In this document: positions 16,070-21,734 of the stretch, piece by piece
Numbering within the stretch: the stretch's first letter is position 1
Layout: each line of letters opens with the position of its first letter
IMG/VR virus record: IMGVR_UViG_3300017759_000092
Span: 1 to 23,068 of that record
Origin: a virus
DNA: 23,068 bases
Reading direction: 5' to 3' (one strand)
Program-made: the position numbers and the translations under genes
Notes under the pieces: model-generated
Told to the model about the DNA's origin: nothing
Seen by the model: the letters and a program-made list of their open reading frames with translations, nothing else
Database searches by the model: none

Positions 16070-16747
16070 CTATGTCCTCGGTCTTTCTGGAAGCCCCTCT
16101 CTGTAAGCATCCGAGTTTTCTCTGGCCTCTGCTAAGTCTTTTAACCTAGATAAACTTTCTGCAAATCGAGATTCATACAGTGAAATTATATCAGGTTCAC
16201 CCTTCATAAATATGTAAGCCTCTATCAAAGAGCCGTACAAAAGAGAGTTTGGAGAGTTTTGACTAAGCCATGTGTACTCTGTGTCTGCCAAAGTTGTAAG
16301 GCTGGCTGGCCTGTAATAATAATGTAATTCAACTGTATAATCCGCATTAGGGGTTGGCCCTAATATAAAACTAGCATTTACAAGACCACTTGCAGATGTG
16401 ACAGATGAATCAAAGAAACCATAATACAGCGGCTTTCCCGTTGATGTTACATCAGGAAATGCCTCCCTCATAAAGTTGACATCCTTTTCCAAAAGGAAGC
16501 CTTCACTCCCAGAGGTTGTAATGAATAAGGAAAATGGGGCAAGAAAATCTGTAGGGGTTTTTAGATACTGGTTACCCGTAGCCATTACACCAGTAGCGTT
16601 CTTTCTAAAGTTTTCTAAATCAACATTAGAGAATATTCTTTGTTCTGCTGCTTTTATAAAGTTTGAGATATTAGCAACAAAAGTTGCCTCGCTGTTGTCA
16701 GTGTAAGATTGAATAGCGGTTTTTAGCTCACCAAATGTAAAAGACAT
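16070..16747 (-). CDS. Head-tail adaptor-like protein (SU10/gp11 type)
   Basis: A 225-residue protein starting MSFTFGELKTAIQSYTDNSEATFVANISNFIKAAEQRIF, then LKTPTDFLAPFSL, VNFMREAFPD and YTVELHYYYRPASL, finishing with a helical SLIEAYIFMKGEPDIISLYESRFAESLSRLKDLAE. This is the pattern of the adaptor proteins that join portal and tail in short-tailed phages (SU10-like and P22 gp4/T7 gp11 role). It is helical at both ends with a beta insert in between. AGGG lies at about eight bases. A second protein of similar layout is encoded at 18250-18930. Confidence 0.75.
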   Translation of the reverse strand: MSFTFGELKTAIQSYTDNSEATFVANISNFIKAAEQRIFSNVDLENFRKNATGVMATGNQYLKTPTDFLAPFSLFITTSGSEGFLLEKDVNFMREAFPDVTSTGKPLYYGFFDSSVTSASGLVNASFILGPTPNADYTVELHYYYRPASLTTLADTEYTWLSQNSPNSLLYGSLIEAYIFMKGEPDIISLYESRFAESLSRLKDLAEARENSDAYREGLPERPRT

Positions 16748-16751
16748 TTTA

Positions 16752-17273
16752 CTACCCTAAAGCTGTTACTGGCCCAGCGCTTGCAAAAAAGCCGCCGCCA
16801 GAAACAGATCCCGTTGTTGCACCGCCAGAAACAGAAACGGTATAAGTATCATCTGATACTTTTGTTATAGAATACCCAGTAGACAGTTCCATCACCGCCT
16901 GAGTTATGCCATCAAACGGCTCGACAGTTCTAAACCTTACAGTGTCTCCCGTGTCTCTTTCGTGATTAACTTCTGTCACCGTTATGGTTGTTGTTACTCC
17001 GCCAGAAGCGCCAGTCGTAAACGGGTTATCTTGCAAAAGATTAATTACATCAGGCTCTAGTCTATTTGGCCTTGCATTAGGCAGTGACTGACCATCAGAG
17101 GTTCTTACCCTGCCAATGAAGTTTTGCGGGTGGTCATGGTCAACCACATCTTTTCCAACACGCATACCTGTTCTGGTTCCGTTTCTTATTTCAAAAACAA
17201 GGTCAGATAACTTATATCTGAACCCTGTTTTATCACATACACCATATGCGTGTTTTCCTACCGCGTTAGGCAT
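16752..17273 (-). CDS. Virion structural protein with N-terminal KHAYGVCDKTGFRYKLSD motif
   Basis: A 173-residue protein. The N-terminal 60 residues (KHAYGVCDKTGFRYKLSDLVFEIRNGTRTGMRVGKDVVDHDHPQNF) belong to a small domain that I know from many marine phage structural genes. It has one Cys and a His-rich DHDHP turn, but not a complete zinc set. The C-terminal half is beta-rich (TITVTEVNHERDTGDTVRFRTVEP, YSITKVSDDTYTVSVSGGATTGSVSGG) and could bind as a collar or tail attachment. The gene sits three bases before the LysM gene and five bases before the adaptor gene. A tail or neck accessory role is inferred. Confidence 0.62.
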   Translation of the reverse strand: MPNAVGKHAYGVCDKTGFRYKLSDLVFEIRNGTRTGMRVGKDVVDHDHPQNFIGRVRTSDGQSLPNARPNRLEPDVINLLQDNPFTTGASGGVTTTITVTEVNHERDTGDTVRFRTVEPFDGITQAVMELSTGYSITKVSDDTYTVSVSGGATTGSVSGGGFFASAGPVTALG

Positions 17274-17276
17274 TTA

Positions 17277-18248
17277 CTAGCCTGCGCGTCCAAAGCGCTT
17301 ACCCTTTGTGGCTGCACCAGTACCGCGCATTACACCACCTTTAGCCATACCCTTTTTCTTCATCATTCCACCCATAGCATAGCCTTTTTTCTTCATGGCA
17401 CCGCCACCTGCTCTACGGGCTAATTTGTTTTTGTTAGCCAACCTAGCCATACGAGTTTCAGCAACCTTAGCAGCACCTGACTTAGGTGTGTTTGCTAATG
17501 TTTTTCCAGTCGGTATTTTATTTGCTTTTACCGGCTTTTTACTGGCATCTGCTGCTCTACGCTCCTTATTGATTGCGCCAAGCTGATTGAGGCGAGTTCC
17601 TACCCTAGCTCTTTTATTTGCTGTTTCAGACTGTTTTTTAGAAACTGGCGTTCCAGCTTTCTTTGATCTTTTAGCCGCAGTATCATCAGCTAGTGCCTTC
17701 ATAGAAGATTTTGTCATTCCAGCATAAACGTTATCGCGTCTGTTTAGATTTTTATCGACATTTTGAAATGCTATTTGTGACCTTGTTTTTGCGCCACCAG
17801 TTGGCATCTTAATGCTTTGTCCAACGCGAATTTCATTGGCGTTTTTGATTCCGGGATTAGCAGCCATCAAAGACTTGAGAGTAAGACCTTTTGACTTGGC
17901 AATCTGAGACAGGGTATCGCCTGACTTAACCTTTACAGCCCCGCCTTTGGCGTAGCCCTTCTTCATCATGCCACCTTTTTTCATGCCTTTTTTCTTCATG
18001 CGACCACCAGCAGCCATTTTGCCCTTACCGTCAGCAGCAAAGAATGGAACTTTCTTTCCATCTTTTTCAACCATTTTAAGTTTACCACCAGCAGCCATAC
18101 CTTTTGACTTCATCATACCGCCACGGCGCATGCCCTTTTTCTTCATCATGCCGCCACCTTTTGCAACCTGTGGTGGATTCTTCTTTTTCTTTGCTTTTGA
18201 CTTTGGCTTTCCTGTCTTGGGATCTAATTCTTTAATTACTATAGGCAT
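17277..18248 (-). CDS. LysM-domain protein flanked by MKKKGM/GG repeats
   Basis: A 323-residue, very basic protein. Residues about 105-149 are a LysM domain: VKSGDTLSQIAKSKGLTLKSLMAANPGI, then NEIRVGQSIKMP; this fold binds N-acetylglucosamine in peptidoglycan. On both sides are repeats: GGGMMKKKGMRRGGMMKSKGM and GGRMKKKGMKKGGMMKKG before it, and GGGAMKKKGYAMGG plus MMKKKGMAKGG at the end. Between them lies a Lys/Ala/Asn-rich linker. The last residues, RGTGAATKGKRFGRAG, resemble the tail of the protein encoded at 21145-21525. GGAGGG at a good distance supports the ATG. A role in cell-wall attachment during infection or lysis is plausible; the repeats have no known function. Confidence 0.75.
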   Translation of the reverse strand: MPIVIKELDPKTGKPKSKAKKKKNPPQVAKGGGMMKKKGMRRGGMMKSKGMAAGGKLKMVEKDGKKVPFFAADGKGKMAAGGRMKKKGMKKGGMMKKGYAKGGAVKVKSGDTLSQIAKSKGLTLKSLMAANPGIKNANEIRVGQSIKMPTGGAKTRSQIAFQNVDKNLNRRDNVYAGMTKSSMKALADDTAAKRSKKAGTPVSKKQSETANKRARVGTRLNQLGAINKERRAADASKKPVKANKIPTGKTLANTPKSGAAKVAETRMARLANKNKLARRAGGGAMKKKGYAMGGMMKKKGMAKGGVMRGTGAATKGKRFGRAG

Positions 18249-18249
18249 A

Positions 18250-18930
18250 TTACCCTCCTAGGTAAAATGTGTCGTATGGTACAAATTTTAACGCAGAGGA
18301 ATCAGTGTCCTCGTTTGCTGCCAGTTCAAACTGGAACTCATATTCCTGCTTTAGGGGGGCAACCCTATTTGCCACTTCTGGTTTCTTCATAGCTATATAA
18401 TACGCTAATCCTGTCACCAGACAAGGCACAAACCTAGGTGGTACAGCGGCTGTCCCAGATATACCGGAAGTTATCCCATCTATCCCCAGAAGGTAGTAAT
18501 AAGCGAGCGTATACGATGCCGCACTGTCTGGTACAGGCCAGAGAGTAAAAGTTGTAGACGTTGCCAGTCTCTGCACAAAGATCTGCGAAGGCTTGCCTTG
18601 AGCGTTTTTATTGCTTGTTTTAGCGTATGTAGAAACCGAAATCCTCTGAACGTCAGTATCGACTTGATTCGTGCCAGTACCTGTACGAATTTGTTGCTCA
18701 ATAAGGTCAATCGTTCCCGTAGGTAACGTATAAGTTGCTGTGCCTGCTGTAAGAGCTTGCGTCCCAGCATTGATAGTCCACAAATTAAGTCCACGATTTT
18801 GCCACTCCAATGTTAAAAGGTTAAAACTCCGCCTAGCGGTTTTAAGATCATACCCAGTTTGTAAAGAGAGTCCCGCTCTTTCAAACGCCTCTTCAAATAT
18901 CTCTGGTAGGTCGGGTGTTACAACAGCCAT
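18250..18930 (-). CDS. Second adaptor-like or head-completion virion protein
   Basis: A 226-residue protein. It opens MAVVTPDLPEIFEEAFERAGLSLQTGYDLKTARRSFNLLTLEWQNRGLNLW, helical, then a beta insert (TATYTLPTGTIDLIEQQIRTG, IFVQRLATSTTFTLWPVPDSAASYTLAYYYLLG) and a helical end (FVPCLVTGLAYYIAMKKPEVANRVAPLKQEYEFQFELAANED). The helix-strand-helix plan is like the adaptor at 16070-16747, and this family is abundant in marine phage metagenomes. It may be the portal-side adaptor, a stopper, or a tubular protein; sequence alone does not settle which. It shares TAATG with the small basic gene upstream and ends one base before the LysM gene start. Confidence 0.68.
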   Translation of the reverse strand: MAVVTPDLPEIFEEAFERAGLSLQTGYDLKTARRSFNLLTLEWQNRGLNLWTINAGTQALTAGTATYTLPTGTIDLIEQQIRTGTGTNQVDTDVQRISVSTYAKTSNKNAQGKPSQIFVQRLATSTTFTLWPVPDSAASYTLAYYYLLGIDGITSGISGTAAVPPRFVPCLVTGLAYYIAMKKPEVANRVAPLKQEYEFQFELAANEDTDSSALKFVPYDTFYLGG

Positions 18931-19190
18931 TATTTGACCTTCCTATGCGGCTTTACTTTAGCTCGTATCGTTTTAGGCTGCTTTGCAAACTGCTTACCAG
19001 CCTTAGTTGCTTTTCTTTTAGCACGGGTGGTGGCCGCATATTCCTTAGACGAGAGGGCTTTAATAGCTGATGCCGGAAGATATCTTTCTCCCGTTGCCTT
19101 CGGCCCTTGTGTGGACGGCTTTCCACTCTTGGTTCTCCACTTCTGCTTAGTCCAAGACTTCAAACTTCTTTGCGATTTTTTTAACGGCAT
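18930..19190 (-). CDS. Small basic protein with KSWTKQKWRTKSGKPS motif
   Basis: An 86-residue protein, about one third Lys and Arg. The pattern LKSWTKQKWRTKSGKPSTQGPKATGERYLPASAIKALSSKEYAATTRAKRKATKAGKQFAKQP is shared by many phages and large viruses from sea samples; I do not recall an assigned activity. It has no Cys, so zinc binding is unlikely. High positive charge suggests nucleic acid or internal-capsid binding, which is inference. The ATG is preceded by AGGGA in the palindromic leader at 19191-19208 and the gene shares TAATG with the adaptor-like gene that follows. Confidence 0.68.
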   Translation of the reverse strand: MPLKKSQRSLKSWTKQKWRTKSGKPSTQGPKATGERYLPASAIKALSSKEYAATTRAKRKATKAGKQFAKQPKTIRAKVKPHRKVK

Positions 19191-19208
19191 AAAGTTCCCT
19201 ATAACTTT
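19191..19208. repeat. Junction palindrome (site A) before the small basic gene
   Basis: On the minus strand the sequence is AAAGTTATAGGGAACTTT, a 7-bp inverted repeat with one mismatch and loop TAGG, directly followed by ATG. It starts inside the stop codon of the upstream gene, exactly as site B does at 7290-7307. Over the 23 bases from the stop codon to the ATG the two sites differ at one base. The TATAGGGA core also resembles the start region of T7-class promoters, though the upstream half does not. Confidence 0.75.
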
Positions 19209-19702
19209 TAAACATTAAGAGCTGCGGCTACCGAAACCATTAAAAAAACAAAAAGACCAATGATTATTATTGTAAGAGCAAAAATACCCAAACCCATTTT
19301 TATGTTATTTTCCAACTCTCTTTGTTTTTTTATCTGCTCTCTTTTGGCTGCTGCCGCCGCTTCCTTTGCTTCCCTTATTCTTTTGGCCCTTTCCTCAGTT
19401 ATACTTTTCCAAGTACCGTGACCAAACCTCATATCAACCATAGAGGCTATTTCCTGCATTTGCTCTTTAGCAAGTTTTGCATTAATAACCTCAGTTGCTA
19501 CTGATTTTACACCAAATTGATCAGCAACACCACCAACACCTGATTTTTTACTTCTTAACTTCTGTACCTGTTTTTCACCCTCAAATAAATTATCTATATA
19601 ACTTGCTATATCACCCACATCATTAGCTGTGCCGATAGCACCTTTAATGCCATCAACTGCCGCCTTGAATAATGATATACCCGCGAGGGTCTCTGCAATC
19701 AT
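19208..19702 (-). CDS. Membrane-anchored protein of unknown function (MIAETLAGISL family)
   Basis: A 164-residue protein. The start MIAETLAGISLFKAAVDGIKGAIGTANDVGDIASYIDNLF is amphipathic, followed by VADQFGVKSVATEVINAKLAKEQMQEIASMVDMRFGHGTW and a highly charged helix (about 102-132, EERAKRIREAKEAAAAAKREQIKKQ), then one strong membrane segment at about 136-160. I recognise the family from T4-like cyanophages and other marine phages, where it has no assigned function. The layout, a long cytoplasmic or virion part with a C-terminal anchor, could suit a lysis regulator or membrane-entry protein, but nothing proves it. It follows the 56-residue gene with one base between stop and start. Confidence 0.65.
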   Translation of the reverse strand: MIAETLAGISLFKAAVDGIKGAIGTANDVGDIASYIDNLFEGEKQVQKLRSKKSGVGGVADQFGVKSVATEVINAKLAKEQMQEIASMVDMRFGHGTWKSITEERAKRIREAKEAAAAAKREQIKKQRELENNIKMGLGIFALTIIIIGLFVFLMVSVAAALNV

Positions 19703-19703
19703 A

Positions 19704-19874
19704 TTATCTAAGTTCCATATCTATGCAAAAACACTGATCTTTTTCGTTGTCAAAGCCATGAACCGTACTAGCCACATGACACTCAGATATGGTGTCATGC
19801 ATACTTATTATTTCTGTTTCTATTTCAACTGACGAAGTATTAACAACGGCGCAAAATAATATATATCTGAACAT
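19704..19874 (-). CDS. Short protein with hydrophobic N-terminus and cysteines, 56 residues
   Basis: A complete frame from ATG (19874) to TAA (19704) fills the only gap between its neighbours. It begins directly after the TAG of the previous gene and ends one base before the next ATG. The protein opens MFRYILFCAVV, a short hydrophobic segment that could be a signal or a weak lipobox (ILFC), then has a hydrophilic part rich in Asp, Glu and His, ending with CFCIDMELR. The Cys residues are at 8, 32, 48 and 50. An exported or outer-membrane-linked small protein is possible, for example a spanin-like or superinfection-related product. This is an inference; tight packing is the strongest evidence that the gene is real. 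Confidence 0.6.
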   Translation of the reverse strand: MFRYILFCAVVNTSSVEIETEIISMHDTISECHVASTVHGFDNEKDQCFCIDMELR

Positions 19875-20651
19875 CTAGTCTCGGTATCCACCGCCAGCTT
19901 TTTTATAAGCTGATGCCATCATTTGCGCTTTTCTTGCTGACCACTGACCCGGAGCGCCACCTTTTCCGCCAGCCTTAATTCTATTGAATATTCTTTTTCT
20001 TAACGCGGGCTTTGTGTAGTTTCCTGCTTCATTAACACGGGACTTTGTCTTGCCGCCCTTTTTCATTGGCTCAACATCACCACCAGACTCATATCTACTT
20101 GCCCTCATGGTAGTGGGTTTCAAAGGCTGGATTCCCTTAAATCCCTTCGTGCCTTTTGGCGTTTTTAACTTTGGCTTTCTTTTTGTTGTAGACCCACCCT
20201 CTCTTAATTTAAGAGCAGATAGTGTCTTGGCCTGACCAGCATGTGACTTAGAGGCTTTCTTTAGAGCCTTTACTACTTTGCCAACCTTCTTCTTTACGTT
20301 TCCGCCTGACTTCAATTCTGCTTGTCTGGCTGGGGTGGCAAAACCCTTGCGGGATTTATTCAAATCTTTCTCAATCTTTTCTTTTGCGGCCTTTTGCCTT
20401 GCTTTGGCCCTTACTCCAGTTGCTGGAGTCTTTGCCCTAACGCTTGCCATATAATCCTTGCCAGCAGATCTTACCTTTGCTGCACCACCAGAACTAAAAG
20501 AAGAGGCCTTCCTATTGTAAGACCCCTTACCTTTCTTTGGCTTTACTATGCTTGGTTTAATTTTTTTTACAGCTTTAGCTACTGGGTTTTTTACAGTTGC
20601 ACTTCCCCCACTCTTCATAGCTACTGGTTTTTTGGTTGGACACCTTCGCAC
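19875..20651 (-). CDS. Lys/Gly-rich protein with NEAGNYTKPALRKR and GQWSARKAQMMA motifs
   Basis: A 258-residue, strongly basic protein. Most of it is low-complexity, Lys/Ala/Gly-rich, with GG motifs: MKSGGSA, FSSGGAA, LKSGGNV, LREGGST and YESGGDV. The last 55 residues form the recognisable part: SRVNEAGNYTKPALRKRIFNRIKAG, then GKGGAPGQWSARKAQMMASAYKKAGGGY, a motif common in marine phages and large DNA viruses, with no known activity. The start is most likely GTG at 20651, which has AAGGAG seven bases upstream and so overlaps the end of the zinc gene; the ATG at 20618 is the alternative. Basic composition suggests nucleic acid or virion-internal binding, which is not shown. Confidence 0.68.
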   Translation of the reverse strand: MRRCPTKKPVAMKSGGSATVKNPVAKAVKKIKPSIVKPKKGKGSYNRKASSFSSGGAAKVRSAGKDYMASVRAKTPATGVRAKARQKAAKEKIEKDLNKSRKGFATPARQAELKSGGNVKKKVGKVVKALKKASKSHAGQAKTLSALKLREGGSTTKRKPKLKTPKGTKGFKGIQPLKPTTMRASRYESGGDVEPMKKGGKTKSRVNEAGNYTKPALRKRIFNRIKAGGKGGAPGQWSARKAQMMASAYKKAGGGYRD

Positions 20652-20866
20652 AATACTTCTCCTTGACAACAATCATCTATTACAGATCCACAAACAACAC
20701 ACTGATCGTGACCATGTACATTAACTGTTTTTAAGCTGCCTTGACATCTAGGACATCTGGGGCCGCAATGCTCCTTAACCAAAGAATGTTTTGACTTTGT
20801 TTCGCTTGTTGACATTCTTTTTGTGTTTGCCGGGACGGCGAATCCGTTTCCGCTTGATGTGTACAC
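20621..20866 (-). CDS. Small zinc-ribbon-like protein
   Basis: An 81-residue frame from a GTG start. The Cys and His residues are C34, C38, C41, H51, H53, C56, C59, then C66, C67 and C73, with the clear CPRC (38-41) and CVVC (56-59) knuckles of a zinc ribbon around TVNVHGHDQ. The middle reads HCGPRCPRCQGSLKTVNVHGHDQC. It may bind nucleic acid or a protein partner. GGAG lies at about eight bases from the GTG; an ATG at 20815 would give a shorter 64-residue protein but lacks a ribosome binding site. Its first 92 bases lie over the 36-residue basic gene in another frame. The conserved part lies after that overlap, so the end is more certain than the start. Confidence 0.68.
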   Translation of the reverse strand: MYTSSGNGFAVPANTKRMSTSETKSKHSLVKEHCGPRCPRCQGSLKTVNVHGHDQCVVCGSVIDDCCQGEVLCEGVQPKNQ

Positions 20867-20885
20867 TTTCTACTCTCCTCGCCAT
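20775..20885 (-). CDS. Very small basic protein (RRPGKHKKNVNKRNKVK), 36 residues
   Basis: A frame too short for most gene finders. Its ATG shares TAATG with the end of the HNH-like gene and it stops at 20775. The product opens MARRVESVHIKRKRIRRPGK and continues HKKNVNKRNKVKTFFG, more than 40 percent Lys and Arg. The RPGxHxKxxNK core recalls tiny basic proteins found in marine T7-like and T4-like phages (often RPGxHxK followed by K..YRGQG). That likeness and the coupled start are why I call it real. The function is unknown; DNA or RNA binding is inferred from charge. Confidence 0.6.
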   Translation of the reverse strand: MARRVESVHIKRKRIRRPGKHKKNVNKRNKVKTFFG

Positions 20886-21145
20886 TAGGACTTCCTATTG
20901 GCCTTTCTTGCCGTGCTTGTTCTTCTAAACGATCTATTAACAGACGCTCTAACAACCTTTAGATTAGATGATCTGTTGTCCCTTGGGTTGCCATTTTTAT
21001 GGGACACATCTTTTCCATCACCTTTAGACACTCTGCCATCAGACATCATTTTTCTTCTCGCAGCATTCCTACTAGCCCTTTTCTTTTTTTGAGACGGCTT
21101 GCTTTGATAATTTTTATACTCAGATGCGTAATCCCTACGGCGCAT
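20885..21145 (-). CDS. Degenerate HNH-like small basic protein
   Basis: An 86-residue basic protein. The first 33 residues (MRRRDYASEYKNYQSKPSQKKKRASRNAARRKMM) are a leader of a type common in marine phages. Residues 46-62, DVSHKNGNPRDNRSSNL, look like the beta-hairpin of an HNH nuclease, with H49, N57 and N61. The residue before that His is Ser instead of His, and the position where a final His would be expected reads VNRS (N70), so it is an HN(N) variant and may have lost activity or use a different metal set. It shares TAATG on both sides, so it is made together with its neighbours. A nicking nuclease or a DNA-binding remnant are both possible. Confidence 0.7.
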   Translation of the reverse strand: MRRRDYASEYKNYQSKPSQKKKRASRNAARRKMMSDGRVSKGDGKDVSHKNGNPRDNRSSNLKVVRASVNRSFRRTSTARKANRKS

Positions 21146-21525
21146 TACTTTGCCCTTGTTCTTCCGCGCTGTGCGATTCCATCAATCGGACGCTTACGCT
21201 TCATGGCACCACCTTTACTCATTGTCATTGGTGTGGCTGGAGCAAACTGACCGGGATCACCCATAGGGTTTTTCTTACCCATAGTTTTAGCTGCTGCTGC
21301 TGGCGCAGGAGCGGAGCCTTTCTTTTTATTTCTTAATTTTTTTGCTGCCAACTGCCCCAGACCAAGAGCGCCACCGCTCATAATTCCCTTGTCTTTTAGA
21401 AATTTCAAAGCTGGCGATGATGTCAACAAACCCATAAACGCCTTTGTTACTGGCTTCTTTTTCATTTTTTTAGGCATCTTATTCCCCTTTAACTGTTTCT
21501 GCATTGAAGCTCTACTAATTGTCAT
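21145..21525 (-). CDS. Basic protein with MTISRASMQKQL start and DGIAQRGRTRAK end
   Basis: A 126-residue protein from the ATG that shares TAATG with the upstream gene. The start MTISRASMQKQLKGNKMPKK is of a type seen in many phage proteins of this group (xTISRxxMxKQL). The middle has KAFMGLLTSSPALKFLKDKG, a Gly/Ala stretch and a Lys-rich loop; the end reads MSKGGAMKRKRPIDGIAQRGRTRAK, combining a GG motif with an RG-rich tail. A second start at 21477 (MPKKMKKK) has a stronger ribosome binding site (AAAGGGG) and would give 110 residues; both may be used. The function is unknown. High charge suggests binding to nucleic acid or to virion protein. Confidence 0.65.
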   Translation of the reverse strand: MTISRASMQKQLKGNKMPKKMKKKPVTKAFMGLLTSSPALKFLKDKGIMSGGALGLGQLAAKKLRNKKKGSAPAPAAAAKTMGKKNPMGDPGQFAPATPMTMSKGGAMKRKRPIDGIAQRGRTRAK

Positions 21526-21734
21526 TACAGTAATCTCTGTAAAAATGGAGCAAGGATCACAAGACCAACAATCCACCATAGACGCTGATCTAACTTGCAC
21601 ATGTGACCCTTATGGTCATCAAGACGCTCTTCAATGCGTTGATATCGCAGATTGCATTCGGCCTCATGCTTCACAAGCTCTGCCATAACCTGTTCTACAG
21701 TAAGTTCCTGAACTTGCTGTTGTTCAAGTTTCAT
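21525..21734 (-). CDS. XhlA-like small membrane protein
   Basis: A 69-residue protein: a coiled-coil-like charged part (MKLEQQQVQELTVEQVMAELVKHEAECNLRYQRIEERLDDHKGHM) followed by a single C-terminal membrane segment at about 52-66 (LWWIVGLVILAPFL). The plan, a heptad helix then one anchor, is that of XhlA/haemolysin-like phage proteins that work with holins, so a role in lysis is possible. The start at 21734 shares TAATG with the gene upstream; a GTG at 21746 also keeps the frame open. Two small residues on the outside (RLL) complete the chain. Confidence 0.68.
   Translation of the reverse strand: MKLEQQQVQELTVEQVMAELVKHEAECNLRYQRIEERLDDHKGHMCKLDQRLWWIVGLVILAPFLQRLL

Noticed and set aside
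17277-18248. DNA-level tandem repeat that could be a CRISPR or satellite
   Set aside because: The repeating sequence lies wholly within a coding frame and reflects the MKKKGM/GG protein repeats; unit length and spacing vary.
20731-20955. Third open minus-strand frame of 74 residues (MLERLLIDRLEEQ) across the HNH, 36-residue and zinc genes
   Set aside because: It has no ribosome binding site, no recognisable motif and mostly translates the two real genes in a shifted frame; the other two frames have conserved cores.
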